The translations under genes and the position numbers were made by a program. The notes beneath the pieces were generated by a model. It was not told where the DNA came from and searched no databases. It saw only the letters and a program-made list of their open reading frames with translations. A stretch of DNA of 53,568 nucleotides from Ignavibacteria bacterium (lineage in GTDB: Bacteria > Bacteroidota > Ignavibacteria > Kapaibacteriales > UBA4661), in contig CANHDJ010000023.1 of assembly GCA_947459425.1 (NCBI GenBank), positions 1 to 53,568 on the forward strand. The letters are read 5' to 3'. Every line of letters begins with the position of its first letter. Positions within the stretch are counted from its first letter, which is position 1. This document shows positions 44,906 through 53,568 of this stretch, in pieces.

Positions 44906-47812
44906 ATGCACTATCATTATGTTCTTATTGTTCTTCTCGCGCTCTGCGTTTATACGCCATCTCGCCTTTCCGCTCAAGCGACGACAAGGCGTACACCTGC
45001 GCCGCGCCCTGCGCTTCGCATCACTACAAGCGCGACAGGCATGGTTTCGCAAACTAAGGCGACGCTCGAAACATCGTCAACGGTCTTGACGACAACAGCC
45101 AATGCCTCGTCGGTCGCTTCGCTCAAAGCCGCTCCAATGCTCGATTCTGCCGCTCAAGCCCGAAAAATAGCCGCCGATGCTGCTAGTGCAGCCAAAGCCG
45201 ATTCGCTGCTCCGCGCCCGAAGCGGCATTGATACGATTGTTACCTTTGCGGCACAAGATTCTATGAGCTATTCGGTCAAAGGGCGAAAAATGCGCTTGCG
45301 CTCAAATGCTTACGTGAAAAATGAAGGACAAACGCTTTCCGCAGAAATCATTGAACTCTTTTTCGAGCAAGGATATATGCGGGCTTCCAATGCGCGAGAT
45401 TCATCGGGGCGCGTTATCGGGATTCCGAAATTTGTGGATAAAGGCGAAACGTATTATGGCGCGGAGCTTTCCTACAATTTCCGCACAAAGCGCGGTACAA
45501 TCTCGCTTGCAGAGACAAAACTTGGCGATGGCTTCTTTTTTGGCGACAAGGTAAAGCGCATTGACGAAAGTACATTTTTCCTCAAAGATGGCTGTTACAC
45601 TTCCTGCGACAAAGCGCATCCGCACTTCTATTTCAAATCGCCCCGCATGAAGGTTATGGCTCAAGACCGCATTTTTGCTGACCCGCTTATTATCTACTTC
45701 AGCGACATTCCCGTTTTTGCGATTCCCTTTGGGCTTTTTGTGGAAAACAAGACTGGAAGGCGCTCCGGCGTACTGATTCCGCAGGTCTTTTTTGCCGGTA
45801 GCGTCGGCGACCCCAATTCTCTGGGTATTGCCTTTGAGCGGCTTGGCTATTACTGGGCTATCAACGATACGCTGGATGCGGAATTTTCCGGCTCATTTTT
45901 TACCAAAGGCGGTTGGCTGGCGAATTTCAAGGGCAACTACGTCTTTAGCCGCCGTTTTAGCGGGGCGTTGGATCTTTCCTACGGGCTTGGGGGATTCAAC
46001 CAGAGCGCCGGGCAGACAGAAAACTGGCGCGTGGGCTGGCGGCACAACTGGGATATTACGCCCTTTACGAATGTGAGCGGCTCAATAAACCTCAGTTCCG
46101 GTGGCTTTTTCCGACAAACACAACTGGATGTGCGACAACGAGTGCAACAAACCATCACCTCGCAATTCAGCATTCGTCACACACTCGACAATGGGCTGCC
46201 GCTGAATTTGAACTATCAGCGCAATCAGAATGTGGCAACGGGCGAAATTGGCAACTCCTTCACAAGCGGTGTGAACATTACCGCGCCGCTCTTTCCCGTA
46301 CGTGATTTGACGCGGGCTGTTCCGGCATTGCAGGCTCTGATTCCGTCGGACTCTTGGCTCAACGACATCAATTTTTCCTACGGTGTTAATGCGACTGCCA
46401 GTATCAATGTTCCGGCGAACCCAGTGGCGAATGAATCCGCGTCTGCAGCCCAACTTCGCCGCCAAATACTTGACAACCCCTTTATTGCTCGCATTACGCA
46501 CACGCCAAGTATCAATATTGCCCCGAAGTTTGGCTATTTCGTTTTGCAGCCTTCGGTGTCGTATAATGAAAATTGGTATTTTCGACGTATTGTTGAAAGG
46601 AAGCCTATTTACACAGTCACGATGCCAACAGGTTCAACAATTTCCACTACCACCGTTGAGATCTCAGACGGCACCCCAGAGCGAGGTTTTTTCCGTGAAT
46701 ACGGGATGAGTGCAAGTATTAGCTTGGGAACGACGCTCTACGGCATTGTCAATCCGCGTATTTTGGGGCTGAATTCGTTACGCCATACGCTGCGCCCTTC
46801 GATTAGCTTTAACTATGTGCCAAATTTGCAAAATGACAACAATCTTGCCGGGCGGTACAAGGATACCAGTAACGGGAAATCGCAGGAAATCGTGTATTCG
46901 CGTTATGCCTTGGACGGCGGAGCTACGCCGTCATCGCTGCAAACAAGCATTGGCTGGTCGTTGGATAATAATTTTGAGGCAAAAATCCAGCAAGATACCG
47001 CCGAAAAGGTTGTCCAGCTTATGCGGGCGCAAGTTAGTGGCAGTATAAATTTGGCGGCAACGCAGTTTCAATGGAGTCCCATCGGCGTTGGCTTTAGCAA
47101 TACGTTTGCCGATGTAATTCAATTTTCCGGCAATGCGAGTTTCAGTCTGTACGACCAAAATACGGTGCGCGAGGGCGAAACACGGCGCTTGGTGGACACG
47201 AGTCGATTTTTATTTGAAGCCGGAAAAGGCTTGTTGCGCCTGACAAATCTGGGATTTAACCTCAACTATCGACTTTCGGGAAATACCGCCAATAACAAGG
47301 TACAAGGTGGTTTGCAGGCTTCCGGCACGGCAGCACCGCCAGACACAACTTCGCCCGTGCAGAGAGCCGACGGCGAAGACGCAAGCATGGGGGCGCGTTT
47401 CCAGCAACGTTTGGACAACTCTTACGATAAAGTCGATGTTTTTGGCGACAACACGCCCGGATTTGCGCCCTTGAACTTAGAATGGAGTACCGATTTTAAT
47501 GGTACATTTAGCTTTACCCCATCAAATATTGCGAATGCTCCCGCAACGATAAGCGCGTTAATTTCGGCAAATTTGAATTTGACACTTGATAAAGTCTGGC
47601 GCTTCGGCACGAATTTCAATCTTGACCTCAGCACGGGGCAGATTGTCGCACCGACACTGAATTTGCAACGCGACTTGCATTGTTGGGACTTGTCGTTTCG
47701 TTGGCAGCCTTTTGGAGTCACCCAAGGCTATTTCTTTCGCGTTGGTATCAAAACAGGGCAGCTCAAGGATGTGCAGCTAACGCGGCAAGACAACAGCCTT
47801 TTTCGGCAATAA
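44906..47812 (+). CDS. lptD: LPS-assembly protein LptD (OstA)
   Basis: LptD inserts lipopolysaccharide into the outer leaflet of the outer membrane. I prefer the ATG at 44906 (968 residues), which puts a signal peptide at the N-terminus; the frame is open from 44840, directly after the upstream stop. After an Ala/Thr-rich stretch, an OstA/LptA-like jellyroll (about 110-260) contains YYGAELSYNFRTKRGTI and GCYTSCDKAHPHFYF, then PVFAIPFGLFVENKTGRRSG, all typical of Bacteroidota LptD. The rest (about 300-968) is a long outer-membrane barrel. The two Cys in the GCYTSC segment are worth noting, since E. coli LptD needs disulfides. KdsB at 4692 works in the same pathway. Confidence 0.9.
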   Translation: MHYHYVLIVLLALCVYTPSRLSAQATTRRTPAPRPALRITTSATGMVSQTKATLETSSTVLTTTANASSVASLKAAPMLDSAAQARKIAADAASAAKADSLLRARSGIDTIVTFAAQDSMSYSVKGRKMRLRSNAYVKNEGQTLSAEIIELFFEQGYMRASNARDSSGRVIGIPKFVDKGETYYGAELSYNFRTKRGTISLAETKLGDGFFFGDKVKRIDESTFFLKDGCYTSCDKAHPHFYFKSPRMKVMAQDRIFADPLIIYFSDIPVFAIPFGLFVENKTGRRSGVLIPQVFFAGSVGDPNSLGIAFERLGYYWAINDTLDAEFSGSFFTKGGWLANFKGNYVFSRRFSGALDLSYGLGGFNQSAGQTENWRVGWRHNWDITPFTNVSGSINLSSGGFFRQTQLDVRQRVQQTITSQFSIRHTLDNGLPLNLNYQRNQNVATGEIGNSFTSGVNITAPLFPVRDLTRAVPALQALIPSDSWLNDINFSYGVNATASINVPANPVANESASAAQLRRQILDNPFIARITHTPSINIAPKFGYFVLQPSVSYNENWYFRRIVERKPIYTVTMPTGSTISTTTVEISDGTPERGFFREYGMSASISLGTTLYGIVNPRILGLNSLRHTLRPSISFNYVPNLQNDNNLAGRYKDTSNGKSQEIVYSRYALDGGATPSSLQTSIGWSLDNNFEAKIQQDTAEKVVQLMRAQVSGSINLAATQFQWSPIGVGFSNTFADVIQFSGNASFSLYDQNTVREGETRRLVDTSRFLFEAGKGLLRLTNLGFNLNYRLSGNTANNKVQGGLQASGTAAPPDTTSPVQRADGEDASMGARFQQRLDNSYDKVDVFGDNTPGFAPLNLEWSTDFNGTFSFTPSNIANAPATISALISANLNLTLDKVWRFGTNFNLDLSTGQIVAPTLNLQRDLHCWDLSFRWQPFGVTQGYFFRVGIKTGQLKDVQLTRQDNSLFRQ

Positions 47813-47862
47813 CCGAGGCACAGCAAGCACCGACGAAAAGATTGCGATGGGAAAGAAAAATT

Positions 47863-47893
47863 CTTGCCCGACAACAAAAGCCGTGTAATTTTG
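47863..47893 (+). promoter_or_regulatory. Bacteroidota-type promoter of the aquaporin gene
   Basis: CTTG (47863-47866) is followed after 19 bases by TAATTTTG (47886-47893), a complete match to TAnnTTTG. The leader is about 40 bases. Confidence 0.6.
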
Positions 47894-47939
47894 CGGAACA
47901 CTCATAACTATTCCACCATTACTTCGGGAGAACGATTTG

Positions 47940-48617
47940 ATGAATACTACCGTCAAGCCTCTTATTGCTGAGTTTATCGGCACATTTGCCCTTATTTTTA
48001 TTGGTGTGCTGGCAATTCAAGGCGTGAACGTCGTCCAAGCACCCAATGGCTTGGCAAACCTCACTTCTATTGGTCTGGCACACGGTTTAATCATAGCGGT
48101 TATGGTTGCGGCGCTTGGTGCAGTATCGGGCGGACACTTCAACCCGGCAGTAACCGCCGCATTTATGGCGACAGGGCGCATGACACCTGTTGTTGGCGCG
48201 ATGTACATCGCGGCACAGCTTGTCGGCGCAACGGCAGCAGGATACTTGATTACGGGCTTATTTACCGCGCAAATTACCGGAGGCGGCACTCCTGCTCTAG
48301 CACCGCAGGTTTCGCCGACAAGCGGCATTATTATCGAAGCCATTACAACATTTTTCCTTGTCACCGTATTTTTTGGCACGACTGTTGACGACCGTGCGCC
48401 AAAGCATATTTATCCACTTGCTATTGGTTTTACAATTGCCGTGAGCATTATGGCAACAGCACCACTGACGGGGGCAGCGATGAACCCCGCTCGTGCCTTT
48501 GGTCCGGCGCTTGCATCGGGGATGTGGGCGAATCATATTGTCTATTGGGTCGGACCGCTTGTCGGGGGTGTATTGGCGGGCTTGGTGCAGAATTTTGTGA
48601 TGATGGAGAAAAAATAA
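47940..48617 (+). CDS. aquaporin (MIP family channel)
   Basis: This 225-residue inner-membrane channel should pass water and perhaps small neutral solutes. Six hydrophobic helices and both half-helix motifs are present: GHFNPAVTAA (about 62-71) and AAMNPARAFGPA (about 180-191), the latter with the selectivity-filter Arg after the NPA. The sequence AEFIGTFALIFIGV at the N-terminus is typical. Length and motifs fit the AqpZ-like water channels better than the longer glycerol facilitators, but specificity cannot be read with certainty. It has its own promoter at 47863-47893. It is convergent with the TPR kinase, with a terminator hairpin between. Confidence 0.92.
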   Translation: MNTTVKPLIAEFIGTFALIFIGVLAIQGVNVVQAPNGLANLTSIGLAHGLIIAVMVAALGAVSGGHFNPAVTAAFMATGRMTPVVGAMYIAAQLVGATAAGYLITGLFTAQITGGGTPALAPQVSPTSGIIIEAITTFFLVTVFFGTTVDDRAPKHIYPLAIGFTIAVSIMATAPLTGAAMNPARAFGPALASGMWANHIVYWVGPLVGGVLAGLVQNFVMMEKK

Positions 48618-48658
48618 CGATTTCCCGTACACGAACGATAGAATACGTTTCCGTTTCT

Positions 48659-48707
48659 CACTTGTACGATGGCTGAATTTTGTAGGAACTCTGCCGTCGT
48701 ACAAGTG
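48659..48707. terminator. bidirectional terminator between aquaporin and TPR kinase
   Basis: cacttgtacgatggc (48659-48673) pairs with gccgtcgtacaagtg (48693-48707) over 15 bp with one mismatch or G-U pair, around a 19-base loop. It lies between two convergent stop codons. Confidence 0.65.
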
Positions 48708-48739
48708 TTAGCGTATGAAAGTTCAAAAGCAGAGGCTCT

Positions 48740-50881
48740 TTAATACAGCACCGACGGCAATTCTACGATAAACGTTGCCCCTTTTTCTACTTCCGATTCG
48801 CACCAAACTCGTCCGTTCATCGCTTCGACCATGCGCTTGACAATAGACAAGCCCAACCCCGTTGAATGCTCCCCGCCAGTGGGCTGTGCCGAAAGCCGTG
48901 CAAACTTTCCGAAGAGCTGTTGTTTATCTTTTTCGCTCAAGCCCGGTCCTTCGTCTTGAACTTCAAGGCGAACAACCGATAGCGACCTCGTGCCACCATT
49001 CTCTGCCGCACTATCGTCGTCGTTTTTTTGACCATTGCTAACGCGAATGAAAACATTTTTTCCAAACGGCGAGTATTTGACGGCATTCGAGATAATATTG
49101 TCAATCACCTGCGCTGCGGCTTGTTCATCGGCTTTAACAACCGTCATTCCACTGGTTGAATAATGGATGGTAATATCTTTTTCCTTTGCACGGTTAATAT
49201 ATGATTCCGTAGCACTAGAAACAAGCGGCGCAAGGTCGAAATCGACCAGATTTAACTTCACTCCGCCTTGCTCAATGGCGTTAATATCCAGCAAGTTCTT
49301 GATAAGATCAAACATTCTTTCGCTGGAAGAAACGATAGAGTTTAAGATTTTTTCATGCTCTTCGGGCGGAAGTTCTTTTCCATAGTGTTGCAGCAGTTCC
49401 GCCAAGCCACGAATGCCGTTCAGTGGGTTTTTCAGGTCGTGCGCGGCAATGCCTAAAAACTCATTTTTTTCCACATTCAATTCGACGAGTTGCGTATTTT
49501 GCTGCTCTAATCGCATATTGAGTTCTTGCAAACTGACATTTGCTATTTCAATTTCCCGTGCTTGTTCGGATTGGATTTCGAGTTGGCGGGAAATCTCGAC
49601 ATTCGCATCTGCTAGATGCGCATTTGCCGATGCAAGCTGGACATTTGCCGATGCAAGGTTGTTATTGAGTGTGGCAAGTTCTCGCTCTGCTTTGTGCTTG
49701 ATTTGGTAACGACTCATCGCCAAACCGAGCAGTAACACGACCAATACCAGCCCGCCAAGAAGCGAATTTCGCAAAAGTGTAGAAACTTCTTGGTCTTTGC
49801 GTAAAAGAATGATTTCTTTGTCTTTTCGTTCGGTAGCAACTTTGGTTTGCAAAAGAGCAATATTATCACGGACTTCAGCAGAAAAAATCGAATCATGCTG
49901 ATTGCTGAATTTCTGTTGATACGCCAAAGCCTCTTTGTAAGCACCTTGCAGTGTGTAAATCTGGACAAATGCTTGATAGCTTTCTTTGATACGTTCAGCA
50001 AACTTTCCTTTTTGCGCCAGTTCCAAACCGCGTTGTGCGTACTCAATGGCACGAGGAAAATTGCCTTGATGGGCGGCTATGATTCCTAGTGTGTACGACA
50101 TCTGGCTGATGTACTTTTCATTATGCTCGGTGATGGCAATGGCAAGTGCGCGTTGGCAGTATCTATCGGCATCCTCGTATTTTCCTTGTTGAAGATAGGT
50201 CATACCGATATTTGCCCCGGCAAAAGTACGTCCATAATTGTAGTCAATCGAATCGGCAAGCAGAAAACCACGCTCGCTGTATTGCAGCGATTCCGCATAT
50301 TGTCCGTTCAAGCGGTACGCCGCACCGATATTCGCAAGTTCAAGCACGATACCTTCAGTATCTTGTACCGTTTGAAAGGTTGCAAGCGCCTTGCGGTAGT
50401 AATCAATGGCTGTTTCATACTGGGCTTGGCGTTTGTAGATATTACCCAAATCGTTGAGCGTATGCCCAATTCCCTGCTTATCATTAGCAGCTTCAAAGAG
50501 GGGAAGTGCCTCAAGCAATGTTTCTAGCGTAATATCGTATTTGCCCTGATTGTAGAACGCATAGCCGATATGATAGAGCGCCCACGCTTTTTCCTGCTTT
50601 TTTCCTAAACGCTCGGCAAGGCTCCGTGCTTGGGAAGCATAGACCAACGAAGAATCGGTAGAAGTATATTGATATTCCTGTGCAAGAGTGTTCAGAAGAC
50701 GCAAGCGAAGTTCTTCGTTTTGCGGCGAAACACTCAGTGCTGCACGAAGCGAATCTAAGGAATGGCGTTTCTGATTTGCTTTTACATCAAAGCGAGATTG
50801 CCCGAATGCAAGAGCGGGAAGGGCGAAAGCAAAGCAGAGAGTGATAATACTCAAACGGCAAAAAAGAAGGTGATGGCGCAT
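48740..50881 (-). CDS. TPR-domain sensor histidine kinase
   Basis: This 713-residue membrane kinase has a signal peptide (about 5-27), a periplasmic TPR array (about 60-330), a helical stalk, one membrane helix (about 371-390), a coiled coil with a striking seven-residue repeat (LASANVQLASANAHLADAN, about 408-428), HisKA with H481 in AAHDLKNPL, and HATPase (DEGPGL, GEHSTGLGLSI). No receiver domain. The sensor, stalk and membrane part have the same layout as in the adenylate cyclase at 1944, ending in a similar KHKAERELATLN linker. The kinase core is nearly the same as in 6572 and 16569. A regulator gene is not adjacent. Confidence 0.92.
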   Translation of the reverse strand: MRHHLLFCRLSIITLCFAFALPALAFGQSRFDVKANQKRHSLDSLRAALSVSPQNEELRLRLLNTLAQEYQYTSTDSSLVYASQARSLAERLGKKQEKAWALYHIGYAFYNQGKYDITLETLLEALPLFEAANDKQGIGHTLNDLGNIYKRQAQYETAIDYYRKALATFQTVQDTEGIVLELANIGAAYRLNGQYAESLQYSERGFLLADSIDYNYGRTFAGANIGMTYLQQGKYEDADRYCQRALAIAITEHNEKYISQMSYTLGIIAAHQGNFPRAIEYAQRGLELAQKGKFAERIKESYQAFVQIYTLQGAYKEALAYQQKFSNQHDSIFSAEVRDNIALLQTKVATERKDKEIILLRKDQEVSTLLRNSLLGGLVLVVLLLGLAMSRYQIKHKAERELATLNNNLASANVQLASANAHLADANVEISRQLEIQSEQAREIEIANVSLQELNMRLEQQNTQLVELNVEKNEFLGIAAHDLKNPLNGIRGLAELLQHYGKELPPEEHEKILNSIVSSSERMFDLIKNLLDINAIEQGGVKLNLVDFDLAPLVSSATESYINRAKEKDITIHYSTSGMTVVKADEQAAAQVIDNIISNAVKYSPFGKNVFIRVSNGQKNDDDSAAENGGTRSLSVVRLEVQDEGPGLSEKDKQQLFGKFARLSAQPTGGEHSTGLGLSIVKRMVEAMNGRVWCESEVEKGATFIVELPSVLY

Positions 50882-51049
50882 GATGTAACGACATTGGAAT
50901 CAAAAATTTTAGCTCGACACATGGCAATTTAGTGAAAGTTTTCTCATTCTTTCGGACTATTTTTCGTCTGCTATTTGCAACAAAGTGAATGCAATATCGG
51001 TATAACGACCAATTCAATATTTTTTCATGGTTATTTTTAAGACGGTACT

Positions 51050-51901
51050 ATGGTTGCACTTCTTCAGATTGAACTCATTAAAACCCTGAAACGACGGGCT
51101 TTTTGGGTTTCCCTTGGCTTGTTTTTACTGTTTTTTCTGCCCATCATGGCAGCAGCGTTTGGTCGTGGCGGTTCGCTCGAAGTGAACGGACAAAAACTTG
51201 TCTCCATCGCTCTTCCGCAAGGCTGGGGGCTGATGCTGGATTTGCAAGGGCTGGATGTGGCTTCGATGGCGCGTCTTTTCTTGCCCGTTATCGTGTGTAT
51301 TTTTGTTGGAAGCGAATTTGTCTTCAAAACCTCAAGGCAAAATATTATTGACGGACTTACACGGGAGCAGTTTTTTATTGCCAAAATGGTGTTTGTCGTC
51401 TTTATGGCGATGGTCTTTTTCATCATTTATCTTCTGCTCGTGCTGACGTTTGGGTATATCTTGGTTGACCGTAGCGAAATTACCGAATCGCTTATTCGTG
51501 GTGTGGATTTTCAGATGATGGGAGCGTTTTTTGTGATGCTTATTGGCTTTGGCTTGATTGCTACACTCTTTGGCATCGCCTCGCGCAATACCGGCACGGC
51601 AATCGGTCTATTTTTTTTCTACTCGACGGTCATTGAGCAAATTGCGCCAAGCCTTCTCCGTCTCAAAGAATCACTGCGTCCTTTTGCCGAATATTTCAAT
51701 TATCTTCCTATCAATATTTTCCGCGAAGTCGTCAAGCCAGCCCGCTACGACGCGGAGTTTTTCGCGGCAAAAGTAGCACGAATGGGCGGACAGCCCCTTA
51801 CCTTCGACCTCACAACGCAAACAGTGTGGGCGTGTGCGGCGCTTTACATCGTTCTTCTCGGCGGGGCATCCTATCTGCTGTTAAAGAAAAGCGACTTGTA
51901 A
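51050..51901 (+). CDS. ABC-2 type transporter permease
   Basis: This 283-residue inner-membrane protein has six hydrophobic segments: the first at about 17-30 after a cytoplasmic start (LLQIELIKTLKRRAFWVS), then a core of five helices, and the last at the C-terminus before KKSDL. The region GSEFVFKTSRQNIIDGLTREQF is the coupling segment typical of ABC-2 permeases (NatB/YhaP type). With the ATPase gene 41 bases downstream it forms an exporter. The substrate is not shown; gliding, Na+ or peptide exporters all use this type. Confidence 0.85.
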   Translation: MVALLQIELIKTLKRRAFWVSLGLFLLFFLPIMAAAFGRGGSLEVNGQKLVSIALPQGWGLMLDLQGLDVASMARLFLPVIVCIFVGSEFVFKTSRQNIIDGLTREQFFIAKMVFVVFMAMVFFIIYLLLVLTFGYILVDRSEITESLIRGVDFQMMGAFFVMLIGFGLIATLFGIASRNTGTAIGLFFFYSTVIEQIAPSLLRLKESLRPFAEYFNYLPINIFREVVKPARYDAEFFAAKVARMGGQPLTFDLTTQTVWACAALYIVLLGGASYLLLKKSDL

Positions 51902-51942
51902 GACAAAAACCAATAATCAAAAACTAAAACCTAAAAACTATT

Positions 51943-52839
51943 ATGTCCGTCATCGAAGTCAATAATCTTTCAAAAATCTATCGCAGCCCGCTTGCCCGCA
52001 AGGAAAAATGCGCTGTTGATAATATTTCTTTCAGCGTTGAGCAGGGGCAAATTTTCGGTTTTCTGGGACCAAACGGAAGCGGGAAAACCACCACTATCGG
52101 TATGCTCTTGGACATTATCAATCGCACCAGTGGTGAAATCAGGCTTTTTGGCGATACGAATTTGAATGCCGCCCGAAAGCGTATCGGAGCAACATTGGAA
52201 ACACCAAATTTTTATCCGTATCTTTCGGGTTATGATAATTTGCGGATTGTCGCTAAAATCAAGGGGATTGGTGAGGCGCGAGTGCAAGAAATTCTCGGCA
52301 TCGTCAAACTCGCGGATCGTCAAAAAGACGCATTTAAGACATATTCGCTGGGCATGAAACAGCGATTGGCGCTTGCTTCGGCAATGCTTTCCGACCCCGA
52401 TATTATCATTCTCGACGAACCCGCCAATGGTCTCGACCCCGAAGGCATACGCGAAATCCGTGAAATTATCAAAGGTCTCGGCAAGCAAGGCAAAACCGTG
52501 TTTCTCTCTAGTCACCTGCTGGATGAAGTTGAGCAAACCTGTACGCACGTCGCCGTGATAAAAAATGGGAAACTCGTTAAGCAAGGTTCGGTACAAGAAC
52601 TCACAAGCCGCAATATTGCTCGTTTGGAAGCGGACGACACGGATTTTCTTCGCACGGTTATTCGGGGATATTCGGGAGCGCTTTCGGCAGAAGTGAGAGA
52701 CGGTGCGGTGTATGTGGCACTCAGCGAAGGAAATCTTTCGGAACTCAATCGCCATCTTGCCTCGCAAGGCGTGTATGTATCGCACCTTTCGGAAGCACGG
52801 CAGTCTTTGGAAGAAGTGTTTATCGAGTTGACCAGCTAA
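51943..52839 (+). CDS. ABC transporter ATP-binding protein
   Basis: This 298-residue cytoplasmic ATPase powers the permease encoded just upstream. Walker A GPNGSGKTT (42-50), signature YSLGMKQRLA (about 139-148, LSGGQ variant LGMKQ), Walker B IIILDEPANGLDP (about 159-171) and the switch His in FLSSHLLDE are all intact. The C-terminal extension (about 225-298) with AEVRDGAVYVALSEGNLSEL and SLEEVFIELT is typical of ABC-2 exporter ATPases. The LGMKQ form of the signature is common in this NatA/CcmA-like group. The third gene of the cluster starts 42 bases later. Confidence 0.92.
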   Translation: MSVIEVNNLSKIYRSPLARKEKCAVDNISFSVEQGQIFGFLGPNGSGKTTTIGMLLDIINRTSGEIRLFGDTNLNAARKRIGATLETPNFYPYLSGYDNLRIVAKIKGIGEARVQEILGIVKLADRQKDAFKTYSLGMKQRLALASAMLSDPDIIILDEPANGLDPEGIREIREIIKGLGKQGKTVFLSSHLLDEVEQTCTHVAVIKNGKLVKQGSVQELTSRNIARLEADDTDFLRTVIRGYSGALSAEVRDGAVYVALSEGNLSELNRHLASQGVYVSHLSEARQSLEEVFIELTS

Positions 52840-52881
52840 GGAAAAGAGTAAAAACAAACACGTACTTTTCGGGCGTTTCTT

Positions 52882-53430
52882 ATGACAACAAAGCTGATTT
52901 TTTCTTTTTGCTTTGCGATTATTTTTTGCCAAATCCCGCTTGTTGCACACACGATCTTTGTTGCCAAGCGGGATTTCACCGTGTCTGGTGATTCGTTATC
53001 ATCAGGTCAATCTAATATTGCGTACTCACCAATGACAATCATTGTTGATTTGACCAGCACTGCCGCCTTGACAAGCCAAGACAGCATTATCCTCAATAAT
53101 CCCTTCCTCGAATCAAATCACATTTTTTCATCGTTTATTGTGACTGACCGCTCAGAGGGTTCTTATGCTCGTATGTATGGCAATTTATGGCTTCGTCTTA
53201 TTAAATACCCAACACGTGAGGTTCTGCAAGGTCTCGTTGATGTAGAGCCTAGGGTAAATTTGTGGGTCTTGATTGATAAACAAGGCAGGGTAATAAAAAT
53301 TCTTTATGAATCCGATGGTTCAGAATTTTTAGCTCGCAAGGTTGCTGAAATCGTCATGGAGACACAATTTTCCATAGCAGTACGAAATAATCAGCGTGTT
53401 CTTCGATGGATGGAAATACCGTTTGGGTAG
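52882..53430 (+). CDS. exported protein with TonB-C-like C-terminus
   Basis: This 182-residue protein has a signal peptide (to about residue 23, PLVAHT). Residues 24-115 are not recognised. The last 60 residues (RVNLWVLIDKQGRVIKILYESDG, then ARKVAEIVMETQFSIA and VLRWMEIPFG) have the strand-helix-strand pattern and the VxxxIDxxGxV and IPF end of the TonB C-terminal domain. Many Bacteroidota exported proteins carry such a domain without the N-terminal TonB anchor; here the N-terminus looks cleavable instead of anchoring. It follows the ABC ATPase gene by 42 bases, so probably the same operon. Confidence 0.65.
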   Translation: MTTKLIFSFCFAIIFCQIPLVAHTIFVAKRDFTVSGDSLSSGQSNIAYSPMTIIVDLTSTAALTSQDSIILNNPFLESNHIFSSFIVTDRSEGSYARMYGNLWLRLIKYPTREVLQGLVDVEPRVNLWVLIDKQGRVIKILYESDGSEFLARKVAEIVMETQFSIAVRNNQRVLRWMEIPFG

Positions 53431-53444
53431 TGGTCAAGTAATAC

Positions 53445-53489
53445 ATGAGAGATTGTAAGTAATAATAAACATTTCGGTTACAATCTGAT
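53445..53489. repeat. hairpin after the last gene
   Basis: agattgtaa (53450-53458) and ttacaatct (53478-53486) are perfectly complementary over 9 bp around a 19-base loop. They lie 20 bases after the stop at 53430 and might be a weak terminator, although no T run follows. Confidence 0.4.
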
Positions 53490-53497
53490 GCCAAAAG

Positions 53498-53524
53498 TCT
53501 CGTTTGGAAAACGAGAGGGTTTTG
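53498..53524 (+). terminator. possible terminator at the window's right edge
   Basis: tctcgttt (53498-53505) and aaacgaga (53509-53516) form a perfect 8-bp stem with a 3-base loop, followed by gggtttt. No gene is recognised between here and the window end. Confidence 0.4.
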
Positions 53525-53568
53525 CGGACATAACGCCCCACTCGTTGCCGAAGGGTGTTGTTCCACCG

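Noticed and set aside
53354-53566. 70-residue minus-strand frame at the right edge
   Set aside because: It overlaps the end of the TonB-C-like gene, crosses two hairpins and shows no motif.

Overview
The window looks like chromosomal DNA of a Bacteroidota/Chlorobiota-type (FCB group) Gram-negative bacterium. The basis is T9SS-type C-terminal sorting domains on two exported proteins, an LptD and a KdsB for a lipopolysaccharide outer membrane, a DUF4292/LolB-like lipoprotein, an Mrp ATPase without the usual CxxC, several promoters of the form (T/C)TTG-N19/20-TAnnTTTG, and start codons that mostly lack a Shine-Dalgarno sequence. A Kapabacteria- or Chlorobi-like lineage is possible; this is inference, since no rRNA or tRNA gene is present.

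Layout. 1-1836 is a damaged accessory end: a GC-rich stretch with a doubtful small membrane ORF, a decayed IS5-like element (530-1521, terminal inverted repeats intact, transposase broken twice) and a headless histidine-kinase ATPase domain. 1944-15188 carries mainly housekeeping and signalling genes: a TPR-linked class III adenylate cyclase, a HAD-like protein, kdsB, adk, a 7TM histidine kinase, rarA, a Sco-like lipoprotein, a PAS histidine kinase, a MATE exporter and mrp. 15513-36398 is rich in surface proteins: a SPOR-domain protein, a two-propeller sensor kinase, an OmpA-type barrel protein, a VWA/WD40/ASH-domain T9SS cargo, a DUF1501/DUF1800 pair, a stand-alone MetH activation domain, a cupin, and a 1502-residue VWA/WD40/ASH/OmpA fusion. 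36505-47812 holds a membrane-anchored cyclic-nucleotide-binding-fold protein, a methyltransferase with miaE, a barrel protein, a glycosyltransferase, ruvX, a TPR lipoprotein, a LolB-like lipoprotein, an Rpn-type nuclease and lptD. 47940-53430 holds an aquaporin, a TPR histidine kinase, and an ABC-2 exporter pair followed by an exported protein with a TonB-C-like end.

How they work together. Three histidine kinases (6572, 16569, 48740) share almost the same kinase core and linker but have unrelated sensors, and the TPR sensor of one also appears on the adenylate cyclase. KdsB, LptD, the LolB-like lipoprotein and the TPR lipoprotein belong to outer-membrane building. The most notable relationship is between the adjacent genes 22386-26519 (VWA/WD40/ASH/T9SS) and 19919-22231 (barrel plus two OmpA-like domains): their combined domains reappear as one polypeptide at 31890-36398. 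This predicts that the secreted and the peptidoglycan-binding proteins act as one envelope complex.
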